Below, in pieces: positions 1 through 12,470 of a DNA stretch of 64,000 nucleotides. The stretch's first letter is position 1. Every line of letters starts with the position of its first letter. The stretch comes from Arthrobotrys musiformis. Taxonomy: Eukaryota > Ascomycota > Orbiliomycetes > Orbiliales > Orbiliaceae. A program made the translations under genes and the position numbers. Location: NCBI GenBank assembly GCA_036971715.1, contig JAVHJL010000002.1:900501-964500 (forward strand), given 5' to 3'. The notes beneath the pieces were generated by a model that had not been told where the DNA came from, did no database searches, and saw nothing but the letters and a program-made list of their open reading frames with translations.

Positions 1-1217
1 TAATTTTGGTCACGCTAGCCCCGGCGTCATGGGGGAAAGAATGAGCGTGTATGCAGCTAACTTCTATTCTTGTGACTTTTGTCCCTTCGAGCAAACTTCG
101 GCCCACGCCTGGCCATGGGTGTGGCTGCAGGGGTTGCTGGATGGCCTGGAATGTAAGTACCTATAAATGTATGATGCATGTAGGTCGAATGTAATGTAAA
201 TGGCCCGTTTCAACTTTTATAGAAAAAGGTATCTGCAGATGGGCAGACACAAACATCCACGAGTACCGCACGGGTACCTAAGCCTCAATGCCGACAAGCG
301 CTTGACAGGTATCTAGGTACCTGTCAGCAGTTCGGATATACATCTTCTCCCCTCAGCCTTGTGATTAAACTTCTTTGGTATCCCGGCCTGGATCCCCCAT
401 AATACTGCAATAACTCGAAGATACTATGAGATACACCATGAATATAATCCCCTACGCAAGGCTGAAACTCGAACTTCGAAATATGAGTTCGACAAAAAAA
501 ATATATTTATTTCTTGATATTTTGTTTTATTTTTAAAAAGCCAACATTTTATAGAGCAACATGTTAGTCTCGTTCTTGGGAATATATGTTTGTTTAATAT
601 ATTATTCGAATCTAAGATAATATTAATATATTCCCAATATCGCAATACAAAATATTATTTTATTTTTTAAATAAATAAAAAAATCATTACAAGATCCGTA
701 TCTTATTTTCAAGTTACCACGGCGTCTTCTACCCAAATTACAAGCTTTGCTTAATTTACACGCCAGCTACAGATTCTGCACCGCATGCCCGAGTTAGCAA
801 CTATACGGATTGCTTTCACGGCATACAACGATATTAACGTTACTTCCGGTACGTATACCTACTATTCTTTCAAGTGAATGGTGTAACAATGTTTTATTTG
901 CGTATCTGTGCAACTGGCTTGGGAATCTGTGAGTTGAAAAGAGGGAAATTGGTGATGTAACAGATGCATATATGGTCATCATCAGGATGTGATCAAGTAG
1001 ATTAGGCCACCGCAGAGCCAAATTGGCCATGGGCCAAAGATTATATATTCAGGTCCTCAAATATTCGCATAATACGGGTATATAAATCCCTATATACCTA
1101 AGTAGGTATATCTCAAGAATCCAAACACCGCCCCCTTCCAGAATACATCTTTTCTAGGACCCCATCCTCTCTGTCAACCATAGAAGATATCTCAAGCAAA
1201 ATATTTAAATCCTCACC
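1..1217. other. Intergenic, AT-rich, no gene seen
   Basis: No convincing reading frame on either strand. Positions about 480-700 are strongly AT-rich with long A and T runs. A short word around 560-580 (acatgttagtctcgttc) recurs in altered form near 29570-29590, which hints at old dispersed repeat material. The last 150 bases are the likely promoter of the kinase gene that follows. Confidence 0.6.
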
Positions 1218-2281
1218 ATGGAACCCCAGCGTAGATGCCCTCCCCCTGCGCTCGGGGACGATAACAGAATACTCCTCCGCCCCTCAGATTTCCCCGCAGC
1301 TGAGAATGTCGACTTCCTCGAAACGGCGTTTTTTCGAGCCGACAAATCCAGAAAACTCCCAACGCCCTCGGAGGTACGCAGCAGAGCGCCTGATTCCGGG
1401 ACATACAGACCTTTTCTGATCTGGTTTACTGAGAATGGAATGAACCTGGTAGTCAAATGGGGCGATTATATTACCATTGCCGAAGGGCAGGTATATTGGA
1501 TGCTGAAGAAAAAGCTTAAGGAAGAAATACCAACGCCAGAAATATACGGTTGGCGAACCCAGGGGGGGCAAGTATTTCTGTATCTCGAATGTACTGATGG
1601 ACTTCAGCTGGAGGAGGTGTACGGCCAACTCGATCATAGTGATAAGATGGAGCTTGCTGGGCAGATCAAGAAGTTTAAGGCGGCGCTTGGTCGGTTGTAT
1701 CAAGACCCCCAAGAAAGGTTCCTAGGTATGTAATTTACGTAGTGTTTATATTTGATACCTTCTAGCCCCGTGTAAGAGAGGTGTAACCGCGGGGTGGACT
1801 AAATCTCAAGGAAATGGGGACTAACCTACATATTTTTTATATTACAACAGGCAGCATCGGAGGGCAACCTTTGCAAGATGTAGTCTGCGAGCCATATAAG
1901 AAAATTTCAGGCCCGCATAAAACCATTTCATCCCTCCACGACCAAATTCTCCGCGAAATCGCCACTACCTTTCCCGACCGGGACCCCCAAAACCCTCGCA
2001 AGATAAACCTACCAGATCATGTATCGATCGTATTGTCACATTGCGATCTCGATCCTAAAAATATCCTGGTATCACGCACAAACCCCCGCAAGGTAATAGC
2101 ACTGATAGACTGGCATCAAAGCGGATGGTATCCTTCGTACTGGGAATGGTGTAAAGCCAAATGGTGCGGCGGCGAGTGGGGGAGGAAATATTTGGTAGAA
2201 GAGGCTTTAGAAAATCAAGAGGGCAGCGAGGCGGATTTTAGGGCCTTTGTGGACTTTACTAGATTGCTTGGTGTCTGTTAG
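1218..2281 (+). CDS. Aminoglycoside-phosphotransferase-fold (APH) kinase-like protein
   Basis: Two exons, 1218-1725 and 1851-2281, joined across a 125-nt intron (GTATGT donor, CTAAC branch site at 1821-1825, CAG acceptor) to give 312 residues in one frame. The spliced protein has the catalytic-loop motif HxDxxxxN (H233, D235, N240; sequence HCDLDPKN) and a following IDW motif (D256) that stands where kinases have the DFG aspartate. These are the marks of the APH/choline-kinase-like fold. Fungal genomes hold many such proteins of unknown substrate, and the aminoglycoside name refers to fold only. The usual Gly after the catalytic-loop His is Cys here. No signal peptide or membrane segment is seen, so a cytosolic small-molecule kinase is the likely role. 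Start chosen as the first ATG of the open frame. Confidence 0.82.
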
Positions 2282-4030
2282 ATCGCCTGGATAGCCCATC
2301 TCGGTCTTTCTGCGTATTAACTTAGGCGCTCGCACCCGCCCTAGACCAACTAAGGTACCTTAATGCCGCACATCCGCGCGGAAGTAATCAGCTACTTGAT
2401 ATAGTAACACCAAAAACCCGCCCCTTAGAGCGATTTTGGTCTTAGGGCTCGTTCATGATCATGATTGGATTCGCGGGACAAGAGGAATAGTGACTAGTTC
2501 TTCCCATTACAAGTGGGATCGACTCATACCTCCTAGAAACTCAACATCATAATGCATAACCTGCCGAAGCTTGCTGCAGTGATTTGTGGTGAAGCACGGG
2601 CTCCGGGGTCAGCTAGTCTAGAGATCTGGGGCATGGGCAGGATGTATAGCGCTATATAGCTTCCTGGGCAATACATTTGAACATGATATATATATATCAA
2701 TATATCAGTATAACTAAGTACTCCTCCACTACCGTTCAGAAGAGCTGACTTGAAGGCAAGTAAGATATTCGTCTAGAAGCTGCCTACTTCAGCATTCAGT
2801 AGGTATACGTATGTATAAATGTACCTGTGCATTTATCAACTACGGATTTAATTGGGTTCGCTATTAATATTGCATTGAAAATTACACGGACCAGCTGGAA
2901 TCTGCACCCGCCACAGTCACTCGGAAAGACCGAGCCAATTGGGTGGAATTGGGGGTTCTTCAGCCCCAGCTTCACAGCCACATTACGCCTTATTATAGAC
3001 TGCGAATATAATAATATAACTTTTTATTGTACTATGCGGTTGGCTCACAGATTTAATTTTGTTGACATCAATCAATTAAGAGTCACTCTCGAGACACAAA
3101 ATTGACACAAGACTAGCCTAGCATATTTCTTGCGGTGTCTGGTTTGAGACAAGCCTAGAATGTGCATATTATCATTTGAATTCTGTTGAATATCGAGAGC
3201 CGAGAGCCATTGATTCAAGCTCAATGTTATAACGTTATACATATAGACGGCTGTGATGTTAGACAGCCGATTGATGCATGCTATCATATCATAGGTTATT
3301 TCATGGGCATCGAATTGAATTCTCTATACTAGGACCTTCGGGGCAATTTTTACAATTGGGTGTAAATATAAGTCAATATTTCCACATCAGATGTCAATGT
3401 TGGACGTGGCGGTATCAATCAATGGTGACAAAAATGCAACAGCTGGGAATAAAATTGCCAGTATCGATCATAAACTCCAACACAATATTTACCTAGGTAT
3501 ATATTCCTACATCTAGCGAGGAGGGTAGGCTCGCTTTCAGCCTTGCAGAAACTAGATTTATACTTGTTAAGAGGCCTCCAGTGTATTAAATGTTGCTGCC
3601 CTTTGGCTCTAGAAAGAATTTGTAGGGGCAATATATATTTAAATTAAAGCGATTGTAAACCGACTGTTATCCTCCAATATATTCTAGAATTTTATTATGT
3701 ATATAATGCAAAGCCTTTTCTGTTGCTGAACATTCCGAATGATTAGCATCTTTAGATCATATGATCATATATACGGATTTAATTTCCGGCAAAGCCTCCA
3801 CCAAAGCGTAGTAGGCGGACTTCCAAGCCATTTGTGTAACCTTGCACGGAGCTGTGAGCAAGCAAGTAACTTCAAGCGAACAGTCGTATTTATATAACGC
3901 AAAAACTATAATGACAATCATTTTCAGACCTTATCCTTCCGTAATATCTGTCCAGTGGCGAAGGGCCCGCCTCAAAAATTCCGCATAAGATACATGCATA
4001 TACGTATACAATTCATACAAAACTCAAACA
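2282..4030. other. Intergenic between two convergent genes
   Basis: About 1.75 kb with no frame that looks coding on either strand. AT-rich, with several short TATA-type runs (for example 2685-2700). It separates the 3' end of the kinase gene from the 3' end of the large fusion gene on the other strand, so both terminators should lie here. Nothing else recognised. Confidence 0.5.
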
Positions 4031-7000
4031 CTACGCAACAGAAACCATCGTCCCGCTCGATTGGGAAAACACAGGCGCGCCCAAATACAAATTGTCGAAA
4101 TTCGCAAGAACATTAACCGGCGGCGCACCAGTCAATGGCTGCCCTCCCCACCCCATAGCCGCTTGCCATGCCGCCACGAGAGCATTGGCAGCCGGAGCTG
4201 CAGCCCACTTTTCCTCTATATCGGTCCACTGCTGTGCCCCCGTCGCTGGTGGTTGCGGCAGTCTGTCAGAATTAGAAGGAGTCTCAGCCGGGAATGTGCC
4301 ACCAGGGCTTACTGCCTCTTGCATGGCGCTAAATGCGTTAAATTTTGGTATCGTGTCTTCAGAAATCTCCGGAGGTGGGGCGGTGACGACGATGGAGGAA
4401 AGTAGGGTTACTGTGTTATTGTTACCGTTCAACAGCTTGGAAATGTTGTTGCCCGACTGTGTAGGATCGTTGGCTATGTCATCTATATTGCAGAGAATAT
4501 TTAGTATCTGACCGTCAAATGGTTCGAATTGCGGGATGCTGGTGGTAACTCACATTTCCCCCAAAGTGCGACTGGTTGAGGTGTAGCAACCACCGCGGTT
4601 TTCCACGAAGCGTTTGCATCTGCTTCATCATCCACTCCCTGGATCTCAGCAAATGGTGATGGTGATGGTGAAGCATTCGGACCAATTGTTACTTCTACAG
4701 TTGATGTCAATGGTGTTGTCAGTTGCATTGGAGTTGAGTACATTGCATCGACAGTTACTCCTTTCGGTTCGACCTTCGCAACAGGAGTACCATTCACCGT
4801 TGCACTGGTCAAAGCGAACCTACAGTTCACCTGGAAAACGAAACCGCCTGGTCGAACTTGCCAGACGTCTGCGTTGGTATAGCTCGATTCCGTAGATGTG
4901 ACTGAAAGTGCATCCGTGTCTCCCTTCGTGCTACTTGATGATTGAGAAGTCGATGCAGCCGGCGGCATCATACCTTTTTGGCATATCAAGAGGTGTGGTA
5001 AATCCGCGGGAGGGCTTGTACTTGTGGTAGGCGTCGACGTTAGTAAAAGCTGGGCTGGTGTCTTAGCCGAACTCGCTGGGTTCGCGCACTGTAGGACTAG
5101 ATAATAGAAATCTTCCAATGACATATCCAGATCCGGTGGCGTCTGATCGCCAAAGTCGATACTGAAGCCGAAAACCCAGAAATTGACGTGCGCCGTACCG
5201 TGTAACGGTGGGCCCATCAATTCAAGTGTTGCACCGAGCTCGACGTTGATATGGATAGTGGTGATGAGCAAGTCTAAGGTAAATGAAACACCAACGGAGA
5301 CTCCCGCCGAAGCATTGAAGTAGAAAGGCTTATAGTTTATCAAGAAATCCGCATATGCATCAAAGTACGCCGAGAGGGGGCCGAGGCTGAGTGCGGCGTG
5401 CAGACTACCACCACCCATGCATACCTTCGGAGTAATCGCAAAATATGCTTGTCCAGTGACCGTAACGGAGTTACTTACGCTCCAGCTGATGGCAAGTCTG
5501 TCCACTTGTGGATACTGAGGTGGAGCAGTGAAAGCTTGATGATATCCTCCAATCGTAAATACCCAGTCACCATTGACTTGTTGTGATCCATTCTTGAACC
5601 AACTATAATATGCAAAACCTCCAGTCAAATGGCACGAAGGATCTAGTATGTATGAGGTCGGAGCCAATTGAGCCTCAATCTTGACGACGCCTGCCCCGAA
5701 GTCTACAACAGCCAAAACACCAAATTCGACATGCGCAAACTTCGCAGAATCTTCCAATGAAGGAATATCGCAAGTCGCCACGCCGTATAATCCAATTTTT
5801 ATATCTGGACTCCATTGGAATACCGCAACGGTTTGAAGTGACACCATCTTGAAAGCGTCGACGTTGAAACCGGCTGCAACCCACATGTCTCCAATACTCA
5901 GATTGAAAAAGTTGTCCGGACCGGGAGCAATCAGCGCCTGCAAGGTTCCCACGACATCTGTGGTATCGCCGAGTGTGAGCAAAGGGAAGGTTGGAACCTC
6001 GCTGACCGTGGGTTCTCGAATGCTAACATTATAACCAAACCCTGCCCTTACACCGGAAATGGTTGCAAATTCCAACGTGATAAGGGGGCCGTCTAGCTCC
6101 GCAAAAACGAAGACACTCTTCACTGGTGGAGTAGTTGCAAACTCGCCATAGAATCCCGCAGCGGCAAACTTCCAAGGTTCATACGAAGCGACAATACCTC
6201 CCCCAAAGAGGTCTGTGATCGGAGCCACATCTGTGCCCTTGATGAAAGCCCCAGCTACTTCAAGTGGAGGATCCTGGAATGATACTGAAAGACCAGCAAG
6301 CGTAAAGCTTAAGCTTTCCGCCAAACTTTGCAGTGTATTGGGCGAGGCTAAAGAAACCCCAATACTGAAACCGAGTAATTCAAAGGTTATTGGACCTAAT
6401 TTCACCGATGCGTCCATGAGAATTGACAGTGTTTGATTTGCGTATTGAAATCCAATATTCTCAATAGATAAGGGACCAATCGTCTTCTTATACGGTGCCC
6501 TCGATGCATTCCCTGTGGTTGCTGTATCTGCAGGATTGGTGGGTGTGGGTGCTGGGTCCGCAGATGCTTTCTTTACAAGTTGAGTCTCGCCGTTAGTAGC
6601 TTTTTGAGACGACGACGGTTCATGATCGGCGGATGTATCTTCTTCTTCACTTTCACTTTCACTTTCACTTTCATTTTCACTCTCCGTTGGCGAATTCGAC
6701 GGAGGTGGTGTAGGTGAAGTTGCCTTTTGGCCGAAGACGTAATCCAAAAGCACCTGTGGGTTGCCTTTATCGTCTTTGATTACGATCATGAAATGCGATC
6801 CCTCCTGAATCACAACATCATCTTGGCCGGGCGAAGAATTTAGAGCTTTGAAGAATATTTGGTCGTCTGCGTCCAATTGTTGGTTTATGGCAGTCAGCTG
6901 TTGCAGCGTAAGACCTGGTTTGGCGTTGGGGCCGTTGGTATTTGTCTCGTCCGACACCCAGAGATAGTACATCTCATCGAAGGGCTGTGTTATATTACCA

Positions 7001-10000
7001 ACTATAGGAATTGACACTGAGGGCAATTCAGTAACAGAGACCTTGACCACTCTTTTAGACGGTAGACTTTTGTGCCACGCGAGTGATCGATACTGGGTGA
7101 AGCTGAACTTCAAAGCCGAAATACTGACACTTGCGACGGAAATGACAGCTTGGGGATCGTTTTTCCCTTGCAGGTTTACGCATTTAATTGCTAGGAGATC
7201 ATCTCCTGTTGGAGGCGCAACATCGATGCTCTCCACAAAGTCTGGTAATAGTCCGGTGGCTTTGTTACCGCAGATGGATTGGATAATTTTTCCTAGTGTC
7301 GTAGGTTCCGTGTTCGGAGCAGAGCCCAACCCTGCCGTGAAAGTCCAACCGGGTACTGTCGGGTCGGTATTGTAATCAAATGTAAGGTCGAGTTCGAATA
7401 TGCCAAGCATGATGATGCCATTGAAAGTGAAGCTACTAGCTGAGCTTTGGTTTGTCCCTACAGTATAATTGTATGCCAGATTCAAAGACTTGATTTCGAA
7501 ATGCTCCAACAACTTCATGACATGATCTTGCGAGTTCGGGTCAAAGAAGCTGTACAGCGTTGCAGCGTAAAGATCGTATACCGCAGCAGTAATGTTCCAG
7601 CTTTTTCCATTATAGGCGATTTCTCCAGCCATTTCTGCAGGCAGAAATGTCGAATCAGGAGAAGGGACTAATCCCAAAGCCAGGCCAAAATAGAAGGTAG
7701 AAGTCGACGTGGAGAAGGTATGGCTGGCACAGATGGAGACCTTCCCGAGATATATTGTAGGTACTGTAGATACATCTGCAGCAACTGCAGATGTAGATAC
7801 GAGGCTTGTGGACGAACTATTACTAGCTGCTGGTAGTGGTACGGCTATCGCACCAGCAAAGGAGATCTCATCTGAGCCGATTTCAAGATAAGCTTCTGTA
7901 ATGACTGTGGGCAGATTTGTAGGGACATTTTGGACGGTGGTTCTGGGGAGAAGGGATATTAAGTCTAGGTTTGGGTTTAATGGTAAAGGCGGATTCCCTG
8001 AACTTGTCAATGGTATGAACTCGTCATACAACCCCCACTCTGGGTCGAGAATTTGCTTGTCTTCATCAGCCGAAGAAGGAGGAGCTACATGTGTTTAAGT
8101 CAGCTCTCTGCTGTCATTAGCTGAAAAATTATATACTGGTATGAGGACTTACGACACCATAATGCTCCCGAAAGTTTGCTACCAACCGCCGTACCCTCCC
8201 ATGTATACGTAAACAGGAACACATTGACTCCTGCCGAAGCGTCGCCATTACCCACCAGGATATCGGACTCAAGAAGTATCTTGACGGCCTGTAAGTTCCC
8301 AATACTCCCATCTGTATTGAGATCAAAGGTAATTGCTATCTCGCGCAGTTGCGGTGTTCCGACAACATTATTCGTTTTAGCTGTAGTAAGCCATGATTGA
8401 ATTTCGGACGGAACTAAACAAATGTTGCCCAGCCAGGCCAGCCATGCGCTCAAGGCATTTACCGTATTGACTCGCAGTTCGAAACCGACAGAATTTGAGT
8501 CTAGCTTCACGATGATATCGGTCTTGACCCCTACCAGAGTTGCATTCAGCCAAAAGATGACCTCGTTATTCGAGGTATTTGTTGCACCATCGCTAGTGAT
8601 ACTCCAATGCGAAGTCTGCTTCGTAATGATTGCGAAGCTATTCGGGACGATGTTGGTTCCAAGCGGGGATGCCTTTATCCATGAAGATACAATATCCAAG
8701 TCCGCTTGTTGAACAAAGAATTGCTTTCTGATCACAGTTGAGTACCCATCCACGGGGTCAAACCATATAGCATTGCGGGAGCTCGCATACTCGTCCTGGG
8801 TTAGTTCTAGGTTGGCAGCTCCCAAAACCTTTATTAGAGGGCTGGTCGGCTGATAACCCGCTGCAGTCAAGAGCCCCCCTAAAGTGAGAGTACCTAAATC
8901 GGTTGCGGGTGACAATGCCAGAATGAGTACACCACCATACACGACGTTTGGCTCCGTGGGTGCTGCGGGAAGTGCCCCGGCCGCGATTGTAGAGCCGAGT
9001 CCGAGGTTCTCATTTACAAATTCTGTGCTGTAAGTCCATCCACCAGTCTCCAAACTCATCGATATTATATTGTTGTTGCTATCAAAAGTACACACAACTG
9101 ATGTCGTACCAGTGATCACGCTTTCAAGCCAAACAAACATTTCGTCGTCTGGATCCAAGCCCACACTCAAAACCGGAGGAGTTGCATCACTTGGTGCAGC
9201 TGCGAGCTCAAAAAAGCCGTTGTGCAGACATGTGACGAATTTGTCGAATGGATCAGTAGCTGCAAGGACTTGTATCGTAGCGGGGTCGGGACTAGATGGT
9301 GGCATGCTACTACAAACTATGAAATAACCGGTGTCGTCATCGTCAGACGAATCGGTAGAGGCCAATTCATCAACTGAATTGGTTTCCTTGACCTTCCTCG
9401 TCGAAGACAACTCATTGTCGCTAGGCTTCTTTTTTTTCTTCTTCGCCTCAGGGTTGAGCCTCCTTTTCTTCACTAGACCTCTTTGCTCAGGGGTATCATT
9501 TGATCCGTCGTCTGCGACATTTGCGACGACGCGGCCGTAATTATTCCTTGGCCTTAGACCGTATGGCGTTACCCCCACTCGGGGTTGAACCGTTTTGGGG
9601 ACTCTTCGCCGCTTTGTTTTTACTTTGGCTGCACTGGGCTTATCCAGATTCGACCAACGGGTCTCATTCGGCCTGCCATCCTTGGTCCAGACCTCTCCGT
9701 CGGAAGCCATTGATCTTGACACAACCCTTATCCACTGCATCTGCGTATCAGCTCTTATAGGTTTATTGCGGGGGCCCCACTTGCCGCCGACACCAGGGTG
9801 ATTCCATTTATCGATAACGGAAAGCTTTTCCCAACGAGAGGCTACTTGATCACAGATCCAGGTGTATTTGTCAAAATTGTTTGTGGACGTGGATGCATCG
9901 GAGTCCTGATAGTCTTCATATGGACTGTTTACCGGCGTTATGCCGGTCTGAACGTTCACCTTGTTTGCATAGATGCCGTTCAGGAGATCGCGGTAAACAA

Positions 10001-11290
10001 CAATAGGATCCTTTGATGTGGCCGGGAAAGTCTTTGAAAAGACTTTGGTAGGAGCGTCCCGTGAGAAATCATAGAACATCATTTCCCCGTCGGTAGCATC
10101 CTCATATTGCGTCAAGTAATACGGATACATTGTGGAAAAGATTGGCCGCCTGTTAGCACCGGCGGCACCTTGTGCTAGTTTCAGCGCCTCAATGTAGAAA
10201 ATGATTGGCCAACCTACATATAATTTGGAAACCCAAGGGTTAGCATTGTAGAACGTGATGATAAATGGGGAAGTAATAATTCCTTACGTGGGTGTCCGTA
10301 TGATGTACCACAAGACATGATATAATTGTACGGTTTGAGCTTATCAAGCAGTTGAGAAGGAGTCGAACTCTCTGCGCCGTGGTGTGAAAGTTTCATAGAC
10401 GTGCATGGAGTCCCTTTTGGGATCCAATTTGCAATTTTTTGCTCTGTTAGGTAGTCCAGATCCCCTGCAGAGTAATGCGATAGCTTTGCACCGAGTAGAC
10501 CGCCAGACCAGATAACGAGAAGGGCGATTGAAGACGAATTGGTGGCGGATGTTTTCTTGTCCACAATATCTACTGTGCCTGGACCTATTACCTGCTTATT
10601 GACTGCGACGCAATACATCCCTGGCATACCTACAGCAGCAGGGGGATTGTTTTTCAAGAGATCCGCGAGCGTGCTCTGGGCGAACGTGTTATTATTCTGC
10701 CAATTAAGTATATTTTGGCCGATCAATCCGTTGCCCGTGCGAGCGATGCAGACCTTAGCAACCACATCGCTTGTACCTTGACGCTTTACGCTTAGGTACA
10801 AAGTACCACCCGGCGTTAAGGGTGCGATTTTCAGTTCTGCTGGAATCCCACTGCCTCCCGAATACGGGGCATAAAAGTTGGATATTGGATTCCCACTCGA
10901 ATCATAGTTCAAGTAAGTCGAGAGCCTTAGCTGTGAGATATTTGGCGTTTGGCCCGATGGAGTTGCCTTAATCTGGGTTTCAATATCCTCTTGCAATAAC
11001 CCGATAATCCCTTGATAGTGATCTTGATCCCAATGGCTGACCATCACACTATCAAACCTAAGTTTGCCGTCACTGCAATTGTAGGTGCCCAGAGTATATT
11101 TTTGTTCAATCCATGAGATCGCCTGCTTGATTTTAGCCAGTTTATCGGGCGCTTTGCTGAGGCCGCCATCGATAAGAATGGCTTGAAGGACCGTAGGCTT
11201 CGCTTGAGTAGTATTTGACAGGAGTGTATGGATGGCACAGTCGCCAACTCCGATCGATATATGAAAGCTGTCAATCCCGTAAGAAGCCAT
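4031..11290 (-). CDS. Giant fusion: ComEC-like metallo-beta-lactamase plus DUF6603-type protein
   Basis: Four exons read on the minus strand: 11290-10288, 10213-8153, 8084-4554 and 4482-4031. Introns are 74, 68 and 71 nt with GTAAGG, GTAAGT and GTGAGT donors, and all junctions keep frame, giving 2348 residues. Residues 1-335 form a ComEC/Rec2-type metallo-beta-lactamase domain: GVGDCAIHTLL then LIDGG near 14-43, metal motif SHWDQDH (H86, D88, D90, H91), AGD at 275-277, SHHGAESS at 302-309 and SYGHPR up to 335. A disordered middle part carries basic clusters (KRRRVPK, KKRRLNPEAK) at about 533-600 and an acidic run near 625. The exon-3 part is long and beta-rich, with a Ser/Glu linker at about 1480-1510, and I assign it to the DUF6603 type from overall resemblance. 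No signal peptide. The first intron joins SYGHP to WPIIFYIEA, so lactamase and downstream parts are one polypeptide. The family's function is unknown. Confidence 0.8.
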
Positions 11291-12470
11291 CTTTGATCTA
11301 CTTGATTTTCGGGTTAGTTCATATGCTTGCAATTGGCATTATAAAGGGTGATGTACACTTAGCAATCTCAATTTCAACTATACATACGCCTTTTGGCGTG
11401 TATGGCTCTCTAATTGATGAAATACCTTTTACAGGCCAGGGAGAGATTTTATATGCTCATACAGACAGTTTTCAGGCTCCCGTCCTGACTAGTCTTATGG
11501 TTAGATTCCCGTCTAACCTGAATATGCCTTACGTTGGCGGGTCATCGGGTCCTGTTCTTCTCAGCGCTTAAAACTAGACTAGACTGCCCGGTAGAATGCT
11601 ATAACTTGAGAGCACGGGACGGCAATTAAAATTCGGCTTCTGACCGGGGTGTGTCAGAATATCATTGGTAGAAGGCCTGTCTAAGCATTTACCATCATCG
11701 AAACTTCAGCTCAACCTATCTCGATCGCGAGACGAGCTGAATCGAACCGTGCGATCTCGTGCATGCATATTCAAACCCGAGTCGAAGCCTGCCTCGAACG
11801 CCCGGATTCGAGGCGAGCTAACGCCATCAAAAGTACTTAGCACGCATATATGCACTCATGTATCAAAATTGGCACACCACTGATCTTGCAGGTAAGCCAC
11901 GGACTAGAAATCATCATTGATCATATATTTCTGCATGTTACAGTAATAGCCTTCTGCAGCTTGGAATTTTCAGCTTTCCCTCTTGAGCTAGTGTGATACC
12001 GGATCATGATGCATGCATGAGCTCGAGATCTCAATTTGCAGTGGTCAAGAAAAGTTTGTAAAGGTGAAGACACCCTTGTGGTCTGGGTACGAGATAAGAA
12101 GAAGCTTTGAAAAAACGTCATTTTGAAGTAAATTTGATGCAATAGGTAGAGTTAGTTCCATTAATGTTTGGAACTCGGTATGATATCAAATTATGTAGCA
12201 TGGTATAGATTTCATCTTCACTGAGCGTTATATGTATTGCACCATGCCATTTACGTATGGCACTCAGGAGAGCCAAATAATAATCAAATGTGTTGTATTT
12301 GTGGTAATTTCCTCATTTATTTCCTATTGTATCACAAACAACCCGGATCGAATGTGTGGTATTTTTGGAGACCGGGTTAATTATCTTGTCAAGAACCCTG
12401 AATCTTAAGCTCGCAAACATGTCCAATTGTCCAATTGTCCAATTGCACAGAGGTAACATGCACATGTTGC
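11291..12470. other. Intergenic
   Basis: About 1.2 kb upstream of the lactamase fusion gene and downstream of the lectin-like gene. No coding frame seen. It contains a copy of a 14-nt word, GTGGTCTGGGTACG, at 12077-12090, which recurs near 18756 and in part at 30113. A short tandem of GTCCAATT lies at 12421-12444. The segment 11700-11830 is rich in CGA/TCG words. Confidence 0.5.

Noticed and set aside
8031..10130. Separate genes starting at 10130 (ATG) and at 8031 (TTG)
   Set aside because: The frames are open upstream of both points, and splice sites join them in phase to the previous exons. TTG is not a normal start in fungi.
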